Shown piece by piece: positions 1 through 7,186 of a stretch of 10,660 nt of DNA. The translations under genes were made by a program, and so were the position numbers. How positions within the stretch are numbered: the first letter of the stretch is position 1; every line of letters starts with the position of its first letter. Location of the stretch: positions 1 to 10,660 of the forward strand of contig JAKDIS010000092.1 in the NCBI GenBank assembly GCA_030450335.1, read 5' to 3'. This stretch comes from Corynebacterium sp. Lineage in GTDB: Bacteria; Actinomycetota; Actinomycetes; Mycobacteriales; Mycobacteriaceae. Below the pieces are notes generated by a model. That model ran no database searches, was not told the origin of the DNA, and worked only from the letters and a program-made list of their open reading frames with translations.

Positions 1-81
<81 letters not shown>

Positions 82-1251
82 TTAGTTGTTCCCTTCCATC
101 AGTTCGATGAACTGGTCGAACAGCGGATTGGCGTCGTGAGGACCGGCGGCGGCCTCGGGGTGGTACTGGACGGAGAAGGCGAGGCCGCTGTCGAGGGCGA
201 CGCCTTCGACACAGTCGTCGTTGAGGCAGGTGTGGGTGACCTGGGCGGTGCCGAAGTCGGTGTCGAAGGGCTCACCGGCACGGCCGCTCAGGGCGAAGCC
301 GTGGTTCTGCGAGGTGATGTCGATCTTGCCGGTGAGGTGGTTGAGCACCGGCACGTTGATGCCACGGTGGCCGAACTTCAGCTTGTAGGTCTCCATGCCC
401 AGGGCGCGGCCCAGGATCTGGTTGCCGAAGCAGATGCCGAACAGCGGGATCCTGCGCTCCAGCACGGTACGGACCTGCTCGACCATCACGTCGGCGGTGG
501 CCGGGTCACCGGGACCGTTGGAGATGAACACGCCGTCCGGGGAGTACTGCTCGATGAGCGGCTCGACCGGCGAGTTCGCCGGCACGACCACGGTGCGCAC
601 GCCGCGGGCGACGAAGTTGCGCGGGGTGTTGGTCTTGATGCCCATGTCGTAGGCGAGCACGGTGAAGCGCGTCTCCCCCTCGGGCTCAAGCACGTAGGTC
701 TCGTCGGTGGAGACCTGGGTCGCCAGGTCGGCGCCGGCCATCGACTGCTGGGCGTTGACCTCGGCGACGAGCTCCTCGACCGGACGCCCGGCGGCCTCGC
801 CGCTGAACACGCCGGCGGCGACGGAACCCTTGTCGCGCAGGTGACGCACGATAGCGCGGGTGTCGACACCCTGGATGCCGATGACGCCCTGCTTCTCCAT
901 CTCCTCGGCGAGGCTGCGGTCGGCGCGCCAGTTGGACACGGTGCGCGAGAGGTCGCGGATGACCAGGCCGGCGACCCAGATGTGGTCACCGTGGGACTCG
1001 CCGTCCTCGTCGTTCCAGCCGGTGTTGCCGATCTGCGGGGCGGTCGCCACCACGATCTGCCGGTGGTAGGACGGGTCGGTCATCGTCTCCTGGTAACCGG
1101 TCATGCCGGTGGTGAAGACGGCCTCACCGAGGGTGGTGCCGGTGGCGCCGAAGGCCCGGCCGCGGAACACCCGTCCGTCGCCGAGGACCAGCAGCGCGGG
1201 GGTGCGGGAGGAACTCACAGCAGTACTCTTCTCTGTCGTATTATCGGTCAT
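82..1251 (-). CDS. carA: carbamoyl-phosphate synthase small (glutaminase) subunit
   Basis: This 389-residue protein hydrolyses glutamine and passes ammonia to CarB in the cytoplasm. The CarA-specific N-terminal domain covers about residues 17-160 (LGDGRVFRG, then [15 protein letters not shown] at 49-62). The class I glutamine amidotransferase domain covers about 195-385. The catalytic triad is visible as Cys274 in GICFGNQ, and His364 and Glu366 in [16 protein letters not shown] (242-250) forms the oxyanion region. GICFGNQ has Asn where E. coli has His; from memory this variant is usual in actinobacteria. The start ATG overlaps the pyrC stop (ATGA), with an AGGTGAG purine run 6 bases upstream, so translation is probably coupled to pyrC. 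Length is normal for the family and nothing is broken. Confidence 0.97.
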   Translation of the reverse strand: MTDNTTEKSTAVSSSRTPALLVLGDGRVFRGRAFGATGTTLGEAVFTTGMTGYQETMTDPSYHRQIVVATAPQIGNTGWNDEDGESHGDHIWVAGLVIRDLSRTVSNWRADRSLAEEMEKQGVIGIQGVDTRAIVRHLRDKGSVAAGVFSGEAAGRPVEELVAEVNAQQSMAGADLATQVSTDETYVLEPEGETRFTVLAYDMGIKTNTPRNFVARGVRTVVVPANSPVEPLIEQYSPDGVFISNGPGDPATADVMVEQVRTVLERRIPLFGICFGNQILGRALGMETYKLKFGHRGINVPVLNHLTGKIDITSQNHGFALSGRAGEPFDTDFGTAQVTHTCLNDDCVEGVALDSGLAFSVQYHPEAAAGPHDANPLFDQFIELMEGNN

Positions 1252-2638
1252 TTGTCGCTCACCTGGCCGTCCTGCCAGGTCACCTTGCCGCGCAGCAGCG
1301 TGGTGGTGACCTTCACCGGCAGGTCCATCCCCTCGTAGGGGGTGTTGGCCGACTTGGAGGCCATCTGCTCGCCGTGGGCGGTCCAGCCGTGGTCAGGGTC
1401 GACCACGCACAGGTTCGCCGGCTCGCCCACGGCCACCGGACGCCCGTGTCCGGGCAGCCGCAGGATCTCCGCCGGGCGCTCCGACATCACCCGGGCCACG
1501 AAACGCCAGTCCTGGCGCTCCTGGTCCTGCGGTGGGTCGGTGACGAACAGCCCGGCGATGATCGCCAGGGAGGTCTCCAGTCCCAGCATGCCGGGGCGGG
1601 CCTTGTCGAACTCGCAGCACTTCTCCTCGGAGCCGTGCGGGGCGTGGTCGGTGGCCACGCAGTCCACAGTGCCGTCGATCAGGGCCCGGCGCAGCGCCAG
1701 GGTGTCGCGGGTCTCGCGCAGCGGAGGGTTGACCCGGTAGTGCCCGTCGTAGGTCTCCAGCTTCTCGTCGGTGAGGATGAGGTGGTGCGGGGTGACCTCG
1801 GCGGACAGCGGGATGTCGTGCTCGCGGGCCCAACCCAGCAGGCCCACGGTGCCCTCGGTGGAGGCGTGGCAGATGTGCAGGCGTCCGCCGTAGTCGCGGG
1901 CCAGCAGGGCGTCGCGGATCACGATGGACTCCTCGGCGACGCGCGGCCAGCCGCGCAGTCCCAGGCGGGCGGCGGTCTCACCCTCGTGGGCGACGGCGCC
2001 CTCGGTCAGGCGGGGCTCCTCGCAGTGCTGGGCGAGCAGCACGTCCAGTCCCCCGGCGTACTCCACGGCCCGGCGCATCAGGCGCGGGTCGTCGACGCAC
2101 TTGCCGTCGTCGGAGAACATGCGCACCCTGGCGTCCGAGTCGGCCATCATGCCGAACTCGGTGAGCTCGGTGCCCTTGAGCCCGCGGCTGATCGAGCCGA
2201 CCGGGTGCACGTCGCAGAGGTTCTTCTGCTGGCCCTTGAGCCACACCATCTCGGCGATGGCGGGGGTGTCGGTGACCGGGTCGGTGTTGGCCATGGTGAA
2301 CACGGCGGTGAACCCGCCGCGGGCGGCGGCGGCCGAACCGGTGGCGATGGTCTCGGTGTCCTCACGGCCGGGCTCGCGCATGTGCACGTGCATGTCGACC
2401 AGGCCCGGCAGCAGGACCTGGCCGTCGAGGTCGATGACCTCGAACTCATCGGTGGCGCTGATGCTCCCGGTCGGGGCGATCTCGGCGATCACGCCGTCGC
2501 GCACCAGCACGTCCTGCGGGTCGCCCTCGCCGTAGGGCAGGACGCCGCGCAGCAGCACGGCCCCCTCGGCGGCCGGGTGAAGGACGCCGGTTGCCGGGTA
2601 GTCGTTCACGTTGTTCTCCTCCGGGATGGTTGTTGTGC

Positions 2639-2642
<4 letters not shown>
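1248..2642 (-). CDS. pyrC: dihydroorotase, class I
   Basis: This enzyme cyclises N-carbamoyl-aspartate to dihydroorotate, the third step of UMP synthesis. From the ATG at 2642 it has 464 residues. The amidohydrolase barrel carries the metal ligands in order: His85 and His87 in [10 protein letters not shown], an Asp of FSDDG (178-179) that in class I enzymes bridges the zincs instead of a carboxylated lysine, His206 in AQHCEE, His259 in HICHAS, and Asp332 in ATDHAPH. The start is ambiguous. The ATG at 2642 overlaps the pyrB stop (ATGA) and has GGGGGAG 5 bases upstream. An in-frame GTG at 2609 has a nearly ideal GGAGGAG 6 bases upstream and would give 453 residues. The catalytic part is unaffected. 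It lies in the pyrR-pyrB-pyrC-carA-carB operon. Confidence 0.96.
2616..2622 (-). promoter_or_regulatory. strong Shine-Dalgarno inside the pyrC 5' end, favouring an internal GTG start
   Basis: The minus strand reads GGAGGAG, then the 6-base spacer AACAAC, then GTG at 2609-2607, in frame with pyrC codon 12. Spacing and complementarity to the 16S rRNA tail are close to optimal. The annotated ATG at 2642 also has a purine-rich GGGGGAG upstream, so both starts may be used. If only the GTG is used, pyrB and pyrC no longer overlap and are separated by 29 bases. This is seen directly in the sequence; which start is used is inference. Confidence 0.6.
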
Positions 2643-3618
<976 letters not shown>

Positions 3619-3622
<4 letters not shown>

Positions 3623-4215
3623 GCGTTGTCTCCTTCCGGCGCCGTGCCGGCCGGGCGGAGCAACTCCACCCGGTCCACGCCGTCGATCTCGGCGAGGGAG
3701 ACACGGACGTCCTCACTGGTGGAGGTGGGGATGTTCTTGCCCACGTAGTCGGCGCGGATGGGCAGTTCGCGGTGGCCACGGTCGACCAGGACCGCCAGCT
3801 GCACGATGCGGGCACGGCCCACGTCGCTCAGCGCGTCCAACGAGGCGCGGATGGTCCGCCCGGAGAACAGCACGTCGTCGACGAGGATGACGGTGGCACC
3901 GTCCACCCCGTCGCGCGGGACGCTGGTGGGCTTCAGGGCGCGGTGCGGCGTGGAGGTGAGGTCGTCGCGGTAGAGCGTGGCGTCCACGGCCCCGTGGAAC
4001 ACGCCCACCCCGCTGAACTCCTCGATCTTCTCGGCGAGTCGCGCCGCCAGCGGCACTCCCCCCGACGGGATCCCCAGGAGCACGACCCGGTCGGAGCCGG
4101 GTGCGTCCAGTGCCGTTTTCTCGATGATCTGGTGCGCGATGCGTGCGACAGTACGTCCGACGTCGTCCGGACCCAGGAGGGTGACCGTGGTGCCGTCGGT
4201 ATGCTGCGTGCTCAT
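3619..4215 (-). CDS. pyrR: PyrR: pyr mRNA-binding attenuation protein / uracil phosphoribosyltransferase
   Basis: PyrR binds pyr leader RNA when UMP is plentiful and represses the operon; many members also convert uracil and PRPP to UMP. The chosen start gives 198 residues. Visible features are the PRPP loop [13 protein letters not shown] (109-121), the N-terminal [11 protein letters not shown] segment (47-57), the YRDD motif (82-85), and the PyrR-typical DRGHRELPI...[10 protein letters not shown] region (145-165). The ATG at 4215 was chosen because AAGGAGGT lies 4 bases upstream and the protein then starts like relatives. An in-frame GTG at 4272 would add 19 residues but would read through the leader hairpin, so I reject it. 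First gene of the pyr operon, preceded by a promoter and a PyrR-binding element that suggests autoregulation. Confidence 0.96.
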
Positions 4216-4219
4216 CGTG

Positions 4220-4260
4220 ACCTCCTTCCCCGCCTCACAGGACGGATCGTTAAAGGTGGT
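4220..4260 (-). promoter_or_regulatory. PyrR-binding RNA hairpin that sequesters the pyrR Shine-Dalgarno
   Basis: In the pyrR leader, 4242 to 4232 reads UCCUGUGAGGC, an exact fit to the UCCNGNGAGGY core of the PyrR-binding consensus (ARUCCNGNGAGGYU, from Bacillus work). The flanking AR...YU positions are CG...CG, which pair with each other and so keep the stem by covariation. The stem continues as UCCG (4246-4243) with CGGG (4232-4229). After a purine-rich 5' internal loop (UAACGA, 4252-4247), ACCACCUU (4260-4253) pairs with AAGGAGGU (4227-4220), with one A-A mismatch. That lower strand is the complete pyrR ribosome binding site. A PyrR-stabilised hairpin blocking translation is the mechanism reported for M. 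smegmatis. Motif and pairing are seen here; the mechanism is inferred. Confidence 0.8.
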
Positions 4261-4299
4261 CGGAACCGGCACGAGGACCGGATCCAGTTTCCGTGCAGA

Positions 4300-4308
4300 A
4301 TTCTAGCA
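4300..4308 (-). promoter_or_regulatory. promoter of the pyr operon, extended -10
   Basis: The minus strand reads TGC followed by TAGAAT, a consensus extended -10 element (TGnTAnnnT). No good -35 is present at 16-18 bases; CTGACG is about 14 bases upstream, which is short. Extended -10 promoters often do not need a -35. Transcription would begin near 4294, giving a leader of roughly 79 bases before the pyrR ATG that contains the PyrR hairpin. It is the best -10 sequence in the window. Confidence 0.65.
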
Positions 4309-4310
4309 CG

Positions 4311-4334
4311 GTCCCGGGACGTCAGCCCCGGGGA
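4311..4334 (-). promoter_or_regulatory. GC-rich palindromes between nusB and the pyrR -10; operator or weak terminator
   Basis: GTCCCGGGAC (4320-4311) is a perfect 10-base palindrome lying where the -35 to -10 spacer would be. CCCCGGGG (4333-4326) is a second one. As RNA, UCCCCGGG (4334-4327) can pair with CCCGGGA (4318-4312) with one bulged C and an 8-base loop. No U-tract follows, so it is not a canonical intrinsic terminator. It may end or slow the nusB transcript or bind a regulator; neither is established. Confidence 0.35.
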
Positions 4335-4336
4335 GT

Positions 4337-4966
4337 CTAGTTCTCGTCGCCGGGCTCGTCGTCCGGCTCGTCGGCGGGTTCGTCGACGATGCCGTCGACG
4401 AGGGCGTCGGCGCGCGCCTGCTCGGCGTCACGCTCGGCCTTCGCCGCCGCAGCGTCCTGCTCGGCCTTCTCGGCGGCGGACGCCTCGTCAGCGAGGCGCT
4501 TGTCGCGGGCGATCCCGTCGAGCACGGCGTTGACGTAGCCGGGGGCCTTGTCGTGGGAGTACTCCGAGGCGAGCTGGATGCCCTCCTTGAGCGCCACCCG
4601 CGAGGGGACCTCCGTGTTGTAGAGCAGCTCCCAGGCGGACACGCGCAGCACCGCACGGTCCACCGCCGGCAGGCGCTCCAGACGCCAGGTGCTGCTCAGG
4701 TGGCTGGCGATCGCTCGGTCGATCTCGTCGAGGGAGGACGCCACCCCCGGCACGATCCGGGCGGTGTACTCCGGCACCTGCTTGACCTGGTTGGACTCGT
4801 CCCTGGCCAGTTCGGTGCGGTCCTCGACGATCTCGACGGGGTCGATGTCGCGGAACTCGGCCTCGAAGAGGATGTCGACGGCGCGTCGACGGGCCTTGTA
4901 ACGGGCCCCGTGGCGGCGGTAGGCCTCACCGGCCTGCTTGTCGCCGGAATGATTCTCGTTGGACAT
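4337..4966 (-). CDS. nusB: transcription antitermination factor NusB with acidic C-terminal tail
   Basis: NusB binds ribosomal protein S10 (NusE) and boxA RNA to keep RNA polymerase processive on rRNA operons. The all-helical core covers about residues 20-155: [17 protein letters not shown] (21-37), [20 protein letters not shown] (95-114), and [17 protein letters not shown] with [11 protein letters not shown] (121-152). The protein has 209 residues because about 55 residues are added after the core: an Ala/Glu/Lys stretch likely to be helical, then an acidic [15 protein letters not shown] end. The ATG lies 5 bases after the efp stop, and no Shine-Dalgarno is visible upstream (AACTAGACGTC), so translation probably depends on ribosomes finishing efp. 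It is the last gene before the pyr promoter. Confidence 0.95.
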   Translation of the reverse strand: MSNENHSGDKQAGEAYRRHGARYKARRRAVDILFEAEFRDIDPVEIVEDRTELARDESNQVKQVPEYTARIVPGVASSLDEIDRAIASHLSSTWRLERLPAVDRAVLRVSAWELLYNTEVPSRVALKEGIQLASEYSHDKAPGYVNAVLDGIARDKRLADEASAAEKAEQDAAAAKAERDAEQARADALVDGIVDEPADEPDDEPGDEN

Positions 4967-4971
4967 GACGT

Positions 4972-5535
4972 CTAGTTGTTGACGCGGGAGAGGTACTCGC
5001 CCGAGCGGGTGTCGACCTTGACGACGTTGCCGGTCTCCAGGAACAGCGGGACCTGGATCTCCGCGCCGGTCTCCAGGGTGGCGGGCTTGCTGCCACCGGT
5101 GGAGCGGTCGCCCTGCAGGCCCGGGTCGGTGTGCTGGATCTCCAGGTCCACGGAGACCGGCAGCTCACCGAAGAGGATCTGGCCGTCGTGGAAGGACAGC
5201 TGCACGCGCATGTTCTCCAGCAGGAAGCGGCCGGCGTCGCCGAACTTCTCGGAGGGCACCTCGAACTGCTCGAAGTCCTTGTCGTCCATGACAACGAAGT
5301 TCTCGCCGTCGTGGTACAGGTAGGTCATGTCGCGACGGTCGACGGTGGCGGTCTCGACCTTCACACCGGCGTTGAAGGTCTTGTCGAGGGTCTTGCCCGA
5401 GACGACGTCCTTCAGCTTGGTCCGCACGAACGCGGGGCCCTTGCCCGGCTTGACGTGCTGGAACTCGATGATCTGCTGCAGCTTGTTGTCGATCTTCAGC
5501 ACGAGACCGTTCTTGAAATCCGCGGTGGTCGCCAC
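4972..5535 (-). CDS. efp: translation elongation factor P
   Basis: EF-P enters the ribosome between the P and E sites and relieves stalling at consecutive prolines. It has 187 residues, the normal length, and three beta-barrel domains. Domain I starts [17 protein letters not shown], domain II contains [15 protein letters not shown] (88-102), and the C-terminal OB domain ends with [20 protein letters not shown], which is close to the family signature. The tip loop is KPGKGPAF (29-36), with Lys32 at the position modified in other bacteria. This PGKGP type is the actinobacterial subgroup reported in C. glutamicum to work without a modification. The start is GTG at 5535, supported by AGGGAG 7 bases upstream and the conserved [10 protein letters not shown] opening. 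Confidence 0.97.
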   Translation of the reverse strand: MATTADFKNGLVLKIDNKLQQIIEFQHVKPGKGPAFVRTKLKDVVSGKTLDKTFNAGVKVETATVDRRDMTYLYHDGENFVVMDDKDFEQFEVPSEKFGDAGRFLLENMRVQLSFHDGQILFGELPVSVDLEIQHTDPGLQGDRSTGGSKPATLETGAEIQVPLFLETGNVVKVDTRSGEYLSRVNN

Positions 5536-5577
5536 GTGTCTACTCCCTGGGAAACGAGGATGGATGGTCAGCCGGTC

Positions 5578-5586
5578 AGTCTAGCA
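5578..5586 (-). promoter_or_regulatory. possible extended -10 promoter for efp-nusB
   Basis: The minus strand reads TGC then TAGACT, fitting TGnTAnnnT and resembling the pyrR promoter (TGCTAGAAT). Transcription would start near 5571, about 36 bases before the efp GTG. No good -35 at the right distance was found. The element overlaps the right arm of the hairpin at 5581-5598, so the match could be a by-product of that repeat. Confidence 0.4.
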
Positions 5587-5598
5587 GTCCCCTGCTAG
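5581..5598 (-). repeat. perfect 7-bp inverted repeat with GNRA-type loop at the pepQ stop codon
   Basis: CTAGCAG, GGGA, CTGCTAG on the minus strand: a perfect 7-base-pair stem closed by GGGA, which fits the GNRA tetraloop pattern. The pepQ stop codon TAG lies in the left arm. No U-run follows (ACTGACCGG), so it is not a standard intrinsic terminator. It could act as an RNA stability or processing element between pepQ and efp, or as a DNA operator overlapping the candidate efp promoter. Confidence 0.6.
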
Positions 5599-6659
5599 AG
5601 CACACGCAACTCGGTCGGCGAGGGGTTCACCGACTCCGCGCCGGTGGCGGTGACGATGTAGGTGTTCTCGATCCGCACACCGGTACGCCCGGGCAGGTAG
5701 ACGCCCGGTTCGATGGTCAGCGTCATCGACTCGGAGAGCTGCTTGTCCTGCGGGGTGCGCGAGGCTGCGTAGGGCGCCTCGTGCACGTCCAGGCCGACAC
5801 CGTGGCCGGTGGAGTGCACGAAGTACTCCGCGTAACCGGCTTCGTCGATGATGTCGCGGCAGACCTTGTCGACGGCGAACAGGCCCGCCCCCGGGCGCAC
5901 GGCCTCCACCCCGGCGTTGAAGGAGCGGTACACCAGGTCGTAGATCTCCGCCGACAGTGCGTCCGGCTCCCCCACGCACACCGTGCGGGTCTGGTCGGAG
6001 GCGTAGCCGTCGAGCCACACGCCGAAGTCCATGGTCACCAGGCCCGGGACGATGACGTCGCGCGAGACGCCGGCGTGCGGCTTGGCCGCGTTCACGCCGG
6101 ACGCCAGGATCGTGTCGAAGCTCAGTCCGTCCGCCCCGGCGGCCCGCAGGCGGTACTCCAGGTCGGCCGCGGCCTCGATCTCGGTGATGCCCTCGCGGAT
6201 GCCGCCGGCGGTGATGAATTCTGTGAAGACCGAGTCCGCCAGCCGGCCGGCCTCGCGCAGGGCGTCCAGCTCGGCCGCGTCCTTGACCAGGCGGGCCCCT
6301 TCGACCGCGCCGGAGAGGATCGCCGGGTCACCGAGTTCGCGGGCGGTGGCCACGCTCATGCCCGGTTCGACGGCGAAGGCGCTGTCGCCGGCGACTCCGC
6401 GCAGTTCACCGAAGAGGTCACGGGTGATCCGGATGTCGATGTTGGTCGAGTCCGCGGTCTCCTGGCGCACCTGGGTGTCGTAGCGTCCGTCGGTGACCAG
6501 GGTCGCCGCACCGTCGGTGTCGAGCAGCAGGGCGGCGTTGGAGCCGCTGAATCCGGTGAGGTAGCGGATGTTCTTCAGGTCGGAGACGAGCAGGAGGCTG
6601 TGGCCGGCGTCGGCGACGGTCTGTGCGACGGCGCGGCGGCGGGTGAGGGTGTCGGTCAT
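5595..6659 (-). CDS. pepQ: Xaa-Pro peptidase, M24 family (PepQ / aminopeptidase P-like)
   Basis: This 354-residue cytoplasmic metallopeptidase cleaves next to proline and probably recycles proline-containing peptides. The N-terminal creatinase-like domain (about 5-125) carries YLTGFSGSNAALL (33-45). The C-terminal pita-bread domain carries the five metal ligands: Asp211 (MDFG), Asp222 (SDQTRT), His286 (TGHGVG), Glu317 (TIEPG) and Glu331 (RIENT). His293 in DVHEAP is also conserved. Whether it is a dipeptidase or an aminopeptidase P cannot be settled from sequence; the symbol follows corynebacterial and mycobacterial usage at this locus. The ATG has no clear Shine-Dalgarno (GAGGG ends only 2 bases before it). 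A candidate -10, TACCCT, ends 7 bases upstream, so a leaderless message is possible. Gap to aroQ is 57 bases, to efp 59 bases. Confidence 0.93.
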   Translation of the reverse strand: MTDTLTRRRAVAQTVADAGHSLLLVSDLKNIRYLTGFSGSNAALLLDTDGAATLVTDGRYDTQVRQETADSTNIDIRITRDLFGELRGVAGDSAFAVEPGMSVATARELGDPAILSGAVEGARLVKDAAELDALREAGRLADSVFTEFITAGGIREGITEIEAAADLEYRLRAAGADGLSFDTILASGVNAAKPHAGVSRDVIVPGLVTMDFGVWLDGYASDQTRTVCVGEPDALSAEIYDLVYRSFNAGVEAVRPGAGLFAVDKVCRDIIDEAGYAEYFVHSTGHGVGLDVHEAPYAASRTPQDKQLSESMTLTIEPGVYLPGRTGVRIENTYIVTATGAESVNPSPTELRVL

Positions 6660-6660
6660 G

Positions 6661-6671
6661 ACCCTCAGGGT
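6661..6671. repeat. short palindrome directly before the pepQ start
   Basis: ACCCT-C-AGGGT is an 11-base palindrome one base upstream of the pepQ ATG. It covers the only purine-rich run that could serve as ribosome binding site and overlaps the candidate -10 TACCCT. It could occlude initiation or bind a regulator, but a palindrome this short can arise by chance. Confidence 0.3.
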
Positions 6672-6716
6672 ACTACCCCGCCGCGGGCGACGGTGTGCCC
6701 GCTCGGGAGGTACCCA

Positions 6717-7148
6717 CTAGCTGCCTGCGAGGTACTCCAGCGCCATGGTGTAGCCCTTGACCCCGAGCCCGGCGATCACGCCGCGGGCGATCGGTGAGAG
6801 GTAGCTGTGGTGGCGGAAGGCCTCGCGGGCGTGGATGTTGGAGATGTGCACCTCCACGAAACCGGGGCCGTCGGCGACCTCGACCAGGGCGTCGCGCAGG
6901 GCGACCGAGGTGTGGGTCAGGCCGCCGGGGTTGATGACGACCGCGTCGCCGTCGTCGGCCGCCCGGTGCACCCGGTCGATGAGGTCGCCCTCGTGGTTGG
7001 ACTGCAGCGTCTCGATCTCCACGCCGAGGCGCCGGGCGTCGGCCCTGAGCCCCTCCTCCACGTCGGCCAGGGTGGTGGAGCCGTAGATCTCGGGCTGGCG
7101 GCGTCCGAGCCGGTCGAGGTTCGGTCCGTTGAGCACGACGATGCGCAT
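6717..7148 (-). CDS. aroQ: type II 3-dehydroquinate dehydratase
   Basis: It removes water from 3-dehydroquinate to give 3-dehydroshikimate, step three of the shikimate pathway. The protein has 143 residues, typical of the small dodecameric type II enzyme, which is unrelated to type I AroD. Visible motifs are [18 protein letters not shown] (6-23) with the lid arginine and catalytic Tyr22, [10 protein letters not shown] (49-58), NPGGLTHTS (73-81) with Asn73, and [11 protein letters not shown] (99-109) with His101. AAGGAG lies 5-6 bases before the ATG. It follows aroB after a 38-base gap filled mostly by a tandem decamer. Some actinobacterial annotations use the symbol aroD for this protein. From memory, C. 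glutamicum carries its dehydroquinase in the quinate/shikimate catabolic cluster instead, while M. tuberculosis has it here. Confidence 0.97.
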   Translation of the reverse strand: MRIVVLNGPNLDRLGRRQPEIYGSTTLADVEEGLRADARRLGVEIETLQSNHEGDLIDRVHRAADDGDAVVINPGGLTHTSVALRDALVEVADGPGFVEVHISNIHAREAFRHHSYLSPIARGVIAGLGVKGYTMALEYLAGS

Positions 7149-7157
7149 GGTGTCTCC

Positions 7158-7177
7158 TTGGCTGACTTTGGCTGACT
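7158..7177 (-). repeat. perfect tandem decamer in the aroB-aroQ gap
   Basis: AGTCAGCCAA occurs twice head to tail on the minus strand, and GGAG (the aroQ ribosome binding site) follows immediately. The gap has only 38 bases, so the repeat makes up more than half of it. It may be a recent slippage duplication that changed the spacing, or a two-unit protein or RNA binding site. I recognise no known operator. Confidence 0.75.
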
Positions 7178-7186
7178 GTTGACGAG

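Noticed and set aside
268..280. CarA GICFGNQ, with Asn instead of the His of E. coli, as a possible active-site defect
   Set aside because: The catalytic Cys, His and Glu are all present, and to my knowledge this variant is standard in actinobacterial CarA. The range shown is in protein residues around Cys274.
4216..4272. 19-codon N-terminal extension of PyrR from a GTG
   Set aside because: It would translate through the PyrR-binding hairpin and lacks a ribosome binding site, whereas the ATG at 4215 has AAGGAGGT and gives a normal start.
6673..6716. Possible intrinsic terminator after aroQ (CCCGAGCGGG, and CGCC/GGCG stems)
   Set aside because: The stems are only 4 base pairs, compete with each other and have no U-tract; such pairs are common by chance at this GC content.
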